Below, piece after piece: positions 60,822 to 64,000 of a DNA stretch of 64,000 nucleotides. Numbering within the stretch: position 1 is the stretch's first letter; each line of letters opens with the position of its first letter. Origin of the DNA: Streptomyces sp. Root1304 (lineage in GTDB: Bacteria; Actinomycetota; Actinomycetes; Streptomycetales; Streptomycetaceae); contig NZ_LMEP01000022.1 in assembly GCF_001426405.1 (NCBI RefSeq), forward strand, positions 396,066 through 460,065. Direction: 5' to 3'. Both the position numbers and the translations under genes were made by a program. The notes beneath the pieces are model-generated. The model worked only from the letters and a program-made list of their open reading frames with translations, ran no database searches and was not told the DNA's origin.

Positions 60822-61310
60822 ATGACCGACCGCATGACCGACCGCACAAGCGATGGCACGAGCGAGCGCCCGCCGGACGAGCAGCCGAAGCTCAAGGAGT
60901 ACGAGGGTGAGGGCATCACCGTCACGTTCGAGCCGCGCCGCTGTCTGCACGCCGCCGAGTGCGTCCACGGGCTGCCCGAGGTCTTCGACCTCTCCCGGCG
61001 CCCCTGGGTGCTGCCCGACGCCGCCGAGGCCGGTCTCGTCGCGGAGGTCGTGCGCCGCTGCCCCTCCGGAGCGCTCCAGTACCACCCGGCGCAGGGCCCC
61101 GCCGAGCACCCCGACTCCCCCACCACCGTGCGCCGCACCCCGTCCGGTCAGCTGATCATGCGCGGCGACCTCCTCGTGAGCGGTGGGACCGGCGAGCGTC
61201 GCGAGACGCGGGTGATGCTGTGCGGCTGCGGAGCCTCGGGAAACCAGCCGTACTGCGACCACTCCGGACCCTGCGCCGAACCGGACGACGACGTGCCCGA
61301 GCAGCGCTGA
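60822..61310 (+). CDS. Iron-sulfur protein: Fer4_19 plus divergent CDGSH domain
   Basis: A 162-aa protein. Residues ~28-85 fit the divergent 4Fe-4S Fer4_19 domain (RRCLHAAECVHGLPEVFD, RRCPSGAL). Residues ~125-155 fit a CDGSH zinc-finger-like 2Fe-2S domain: C-G-C, eight residues, then CDHSGPC. The canonical His four residues after the third Cys is Gly here, and a His stands two residues after it instead. Electron-transfer or cluster-carrier role. TAGGCT lies 6 nt before the ATG with no ribosome site, so probably leaderless; a second ATG follows at 60834. Confidence 0.87.
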   Translation: MTDRMTDRTSDGTSERPPDEQPKLKEYEGEGITVTFEPRRCLHAAECVHGLPEVFDLSRRPWVLPDAAEAGLVAEVVRRCPSGALQYHPAQGPAEHPDSPTTVRRTPSGQLIMRGDLLVSGGTGERRETRVMLCGCGASGNQPYCDHSGPCAEPDDDVPEQR

Positions 61311-61443
61311 CCCTCCCACGGTGACGCAGCTCACGTAGGTCCGCAGTGCACGTTCCGGCCGTTCCGCTCGTCCTTTCTGGTGTCAGGTGCCCTGGTGTCG
61401 GGGAGACGCACAGGATCCGAAGCCCGCGTGAGAGGAGCCGGTC

Positions 61444-61860
61444 TTGTCCGCCGTCATCGAGCAGGCCGTCCAGGCCCGACTGGTCGCATCCGCTCCCCGC
61501 ATGGAGACCGTCCCCGCCACACTGCGGTACGACCGCGGGGATCCGTACGCCGTGAGCATGGCCTTCCCGCCCCCGGCGACCCTGGAGGGGGTCGAGGTGT
61601 CGTGGGCGTTCGCACGTGACCTCCTGGTGCAGGGCGTCGAGCGCCCGGCCGGGGACGGGGACGTACGGCTGCGCCCGTACGGGTACGACCGCACCGTGGT
61701 CGAGTTCCACGCCCCGGAGGGAGTCGCGATGGTCCACGTACGGACCTCCGAGCTGCGCCGTTTCCTGGAGCGCTCGGAGCATCTGGTGCCGGCCGGCCGC
61801 GAGCACCAGTACCTGGACTGGGACCAGGACCTGGCGGCGCTGCTGCGCGACCGCCCGTAG
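61444..61860 (+). CDS. ssgD: SsgA-family sporulation/cell-division regulator, probably SsgD
   Basis: A 138-aa SsgA-like protein: TLRYDRGDPYAVSMAFPPPA, VSWAFARDLL, and LRRFLERSEHLVPAGREH are the family hallmarks. SALPs recruit cell-division and wall machinery during aerial growth and sporulation and exist only in morphologically complex actinomycetes. The position near an ABC-F gene resembles ssgD (SCO6722) of S. coelicolor, recalled from memory; the subtype is less certain than the family. TTG start with GAGAGGAG upstream. Confidence 0.88.
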   Translation: MSAVIEQAVQARLVASAPRMETVPATLRYDRGDPYAVSMAFPPPATLEGVEVSWAFARDLLVQGVERPAGDGDVRLRPYGYDRTVVEFHAPEGVAMVHVRTSELRRFLERSEHLVPAGREHQYLDWDQDLAALLRDRP

Positions 61861-61902
61861 CGGGTGGCCGGGTGTCCCCCGCCGCCGGGCGCCGTAATTC
61901 GT

Positions 61903-62132
61903 TTGCGGCTCTCCCGGGCCCCGGCGTACCGTCTTCACTGACCTAGTCGTCACCTGATCGGAGAAGGACGTTGCTCGTCTGAGGTTGCGAGACACCGTGC
62001 CGCGCGTGCCCCTTGTGCCGCGTGTGCCGTTCTCGACCTCGGCGTACGAGCCGTTCTTTCGACAGCCCGCGCCCCGGTGTCTCCACGCGTCGCATCACAT
62101 CACGCTCGCGCTCACGCACCCGGGAGGCCCCC
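61903..62132 (+). promoter_or_regulatory. Attenuator-like leader of the ABC-F gene with a 3-codon uORF
   Basis: A promoter candidate TTGCGG (61903-61908), 18 bp, TACCGT (61927-61932) would give a leader of about 190 nt. Inside it, GGAGAAGG (61960-61967) precedes a minimal ORF TTG CTC GTC TGA (61971-61982). Just after the uORF, GAGACACCG (61989-61997) is fully complementary to CGGTGTCTC (62075-62083), allowing a long-range stem that a stalled ribosome could prevent. This layout is that of ribosome-mediated attenuation known for antibiotic-resistance ABC-F and erm genes. Confidence 0.6.
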
Positions 62133-63812
62133 ATGGCGCATCACCCCACGTTCATCACCTGTCACTCGCTCTCCTTCTCCTGGCCGGACGGCACCACGGT
62201 GCTCGACGACTTCCGGCTCGCGGTCGGACCCGGCCGCACCGGTCTCGTCGGTCTGAACGGCTCCGGCAAGTCCACGCTCCTCAGGCTGATCGCCGGTGAG
62301 CTGACCCCGTCCTCCGGCACCGTCCGGGTCACGGGCGAACTCGGCTACCTCCCGCAGAACCTGGTGCTCGACACGAGCCTCCGGGTGGACGAGATCCTCG
62401 GCATCGACGCGAAACGGGCCGCCCTGCACGCCATCGAGTCGGGCGACCCGGCGGAGGAGCACTTCACCGTCCTCGGCGACGACTGGGACGTGGAGGAACG
62501 GGCCCGCGCCACCCTCGACCAGCTCGGGCTGGGGGCCGTCGGTCTCGACCGGACCGTCGGCGAGGTCTCGGGCGGCGAGTCGGTACTCCTCCGCCTGGCC
62601 GCGCTGCTGCTCGCCCGTCCCGACGTCCTGCTGCTCGACGAGCCCACGAACAACCTGGACCGGCAGGCCCGGGCCCGGCTCCACGAGGCCGTGGAGAACT
62701 GGTCCGGTGTCCTGGTCGTGGTCAGTCACGACCGTGAACTCCTGGAGCGCGTCGACCAGATCGCCGATCTGCGCGACGGGTCCGTCGCCTGGTACGGCGG
62801 CGCCTGGTCCGACTACGAGGCGGCGCTCGCGGCCGAACAGGACGCGGCGGAGCGGATGGTGCGGGTCGCCGAGGCCGACGTACAGCGCCAGAAGCGGGAA
62901 CTGTCCGACGCCCAGATGAAGTTGGCCCGCCGGAAGCGGTTCGGGCAGAAGAGCTACGAGAACAAGGTCGTCCCGAAGATCGTGGCGAACAACCGCAGGA
63001 GCGAGGCCCAGGTCTCGGCCGGCAAGCATCGCGCCCTGCACACGGAGCGTCTCTCCGAGGCGCGGGAGCGGCTCGACGCGGCGGTGGAGGCGGTGCGGGA
63101 CGACGACGAGATCCGCGTCGAGCTGCCCCGTACCTCGGTGCCGCCGGGCCGCGAGGTGCTGCGCCTGAAGGACCTGGAACTGCGGTACGGGGCCCGCGTG
63201 GACGGCGAGTTCGAGCTGCACGGACCCGAGCGGATCGCGCTGGTCGGCCGGAACGGAGCGGGGAAGACGACGCTGCTGCGGACGATCGCGGGAGAGCTCG
63301 AACCGGTCGCGGGCGAGACGGACGCGCGGGTGCCGCTGCGCTTCCTGCCGCAGCGGCTCGACGTCCTCGACGACGGGCTGAGCATCGTGGAGAACGTGGC
63401 CCGGTTCGCGCCCACGGCGACGGGGAACACGATCCGGGCCCGGCTGGCGCGATTCCTGTTCCGGGGCGCGCGGGCTGATCAGCCCCTGGGCACCCTGTCG
63501 GGCGGGGAGCGGTTCCGGGCGACGCTCGCGGCGCTGCTGCTCGCCGAGCCGGCTCCGCAGCTGCTGATGCTGGACGAGCCGACGAACAACCTGGACATGG
63601 CGTCGGTACGGAAGCTGACGGCGGCGCTCGACGCCTACGAGGGGGCGCTGATCGTGGCGAGCCACGACGTGACGTTCCTGGAGTCGATCGGCATCACCCG
63701 GTGGCTGCTGCTCGACGGAGCGTTGCGTCCGACGACGGAGGAGGAGGTCAGGGGGACGGCCCCGGCTCCCCGTGGTGGTCGGTCCGGCGCAGAGGAGCTA
63801 GTGGTGGAGTAA
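62133..63812 (+). CDS. ABC-F family protein, probable antibiotic-response factor
   Basis: A 559-aa soluble protein with two ATPase domains. Walker A GLNGSGKST near residue 42 and GRNGAGKTT near 375; signatures EVSGGESVLLRL and TLSGGERFRATL; Walker B/linker LLLDEPTNNLD twice. The Lys/Arg-rich interdomain arm (~235-300) contacts the ribosome in this family. From memory the S. coelicolor counterpart would be SCO6720. GGGAGG lies 6 nt before the ATG. The long leader with a uORF suggests induction by ribosome-targeting drugs. Confidence 0.92.
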   Translation: MAHHPTFITCHSLSFSWPDGTTVLDDFRLAVGPGRTGLVGLNGSGKSTLLRLIAGELTPSSGTVRVTGELGYLPQNLVLDTSLRVDEILGIDAKRAALHAIESGDPAEEHFTVLGDDWDVEERARATLDQLGLGAVGLDRTVGEVSGGESVLLRLAALLLARPDVLLLDEPTNNLDRQARARLHEAVENWSGVLVVVSHDRELLERVDQIADLRDGSVAWYGGAWSDYEAALAAEQDAAERMVRVAEADVQRQKRELSDAQMKLARRKRFGQKSYENKVVPKIVANNRRSEAQVSAGKHRALHTERLSEARERLDAAVEAVRDDDEIRVELPRTSVPPGREVLRLKDLELRYGARVDGEFELHGPERIALVGRNGAGKTTLLRTIAGELEPVAGETDARVPLRFLPQRLDVLDDGLSIVENVARFAPTATGNTIRARLARFLFRGARADQPLGTLSGGERFRATLAALLLAEPAPQLLMLDEPTNNLDMASVRKLTAALDAYEGALIVASHDVTFLESIGITRWLLLDGALRPTTEEEVRGTAPAPRGGRSGAEELVVE

Positions 63813-64000
63813 GGCCCACGACTTGGTGCCGCCGCCCGGGGTGAGGACCGGGGCGAGTCCCCAGTCCCCTCCATGCTCGTCGACCGCCGCCGCCAGCAGC
63901 CACATGCTGCCGCTGCGGCGGTCGCGGCATTCCTCGGCCGCGGCGGGTGTGCCGTGCGCCGGGTGCTGGTCGTAGAGGACGATCCGCAGCGCCTCGAACT
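63798..64000 (-). CDS. Anti-sigma-like ATP-binding protein, C-terminal end only
   Basis: The last 66 residues of a gene that continues beyond the right edge. The visible part, including ALRIVLYDQHPAH, SGSMWLLAAAVDEHGGDWG and PGGGTKSWALLHH, has the G-box-like glycine-rich stretch and the GGGTKxW terminal strand of RsbW-type ATPases in Streptomyces. The codon for the first Leu of the terminal ALLHH is TTA, the only TTA I found in a gene of this window, so full expression may need the bldA tRNA. Its end overlaps the ABC-F stop by 15 bp. Confidence 0.65.
   Translation of the reverse strand, partial: FEALRIVLYDQHPAHGTPAAAEECRDRRSGSMWLLAAAVDEHGGDWGLAPVLTPGGGTKSWALLHH

Overview
The window is chromosomal DNA of a Streptomyces or close relative. 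The support is very high GC with the third-position bias of that genus, frequent GTG/TTG starts, an SsgA-family sporulation gene, a c-di-AMP (ydaO-type) riboswitch in front of a LysM/M23 cell-wall hydrolase, and a complete hopanoid cluster. From memory, gene content and order resemble the S. coelicolor SCO6720-SCO6771 segment in inverted orientation; this is recall, not a computed alignment. I see no rRNA, tRNA, CRISPR, insertion sequence, integrase or phage gene, so this is ordinary lineage-specific chromosome and not an island.

Left part (1-15.7 kb): the end of a radical SAM gene, a GDSL hydrolase, the riboswitch-controlled LysM/M23 hydrolase, a tyrosine phosphatase and an XRE-cupin regulator with a 51-aa membrane protein. 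The long leftward hopanoid operon follows (uORF, hpnC, hpnD, 34-aa ORF, hpnE, polyprenyl synthase, shc, hpnG, hpnH, hpnO). HpnC/D/E make squalene, Shc cyclises it, and HpnH/G/O build the C5 side chain up to aminobacteriohopanetriol. A TetR gene lies upstream.

15.8-22.8 kb: a compact, overlapping leftward operon. It encodes a two-domain CDP-alcohol phosphatidyltransferase, a cytidylyltransferase-type enzyme, an sn-glycerol-1-phosphate dehydrogenase-like protein, a second CDP-alcohol phosphatidyltransferase with a substituted catalytic Asp, a family 2 glycosyltransferase and a polysaccharide-type ABC exporter. This is the best candidate here for an undescribed envelope-lipid or polymer pathway.

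23-37 kb: mostly single genes: a CDF cation exporter, a methyltransferase-acetyltransferase fusion, isopentenyl-diphosphate isomerase (which fits the nearby isoprenoid cluster), an anti-sigma-like ATPase, an HdeD-like membrane protein, enoyl-CoA hydratase, DJ-1 and GlxA-type proteins, Tex, a ComB-like phosphatase and an ABC-F protein.

37-50 kb: rich in secreted proteins: an M14 carboxypeptidase, an Xaa-Pro dipeptidyl-peptidase, an M1 aminopeptidase, a sphingomyelinase and a polysaccharide-lyase-like protein with a discoidin domain. Between them lie an orphan ATP-synthase b-subunit-like gene, a macro-domain protein and a MerR regulator.

50-56 kb: a leftward acyl-CoA catabolic operon (CaiB-like, acyl-CoA dehydrogenase, thiolase, FadB-like) with two operator-like palindromes in its promoter.

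56-64 kb: an enoyl-reductase-like dehydrogenase behind a 23-bp tandem repeat, a 44-aa membrane protein coupled to a VOC protein, endonuclease V, YciI, a BNR-repeat secreted protein, an iron-sulfur protein, an SsgA-family protein (probably SsgD), an ABC-F gene with an attenuator-like leader, and at the right edge an ATPase-like gene with the only TTA codon I found. Many short genes were recovered by reading gene junctions. Several genes appear to be transcribed without a leader, with a -10 box 6-7 nt before the ATG.
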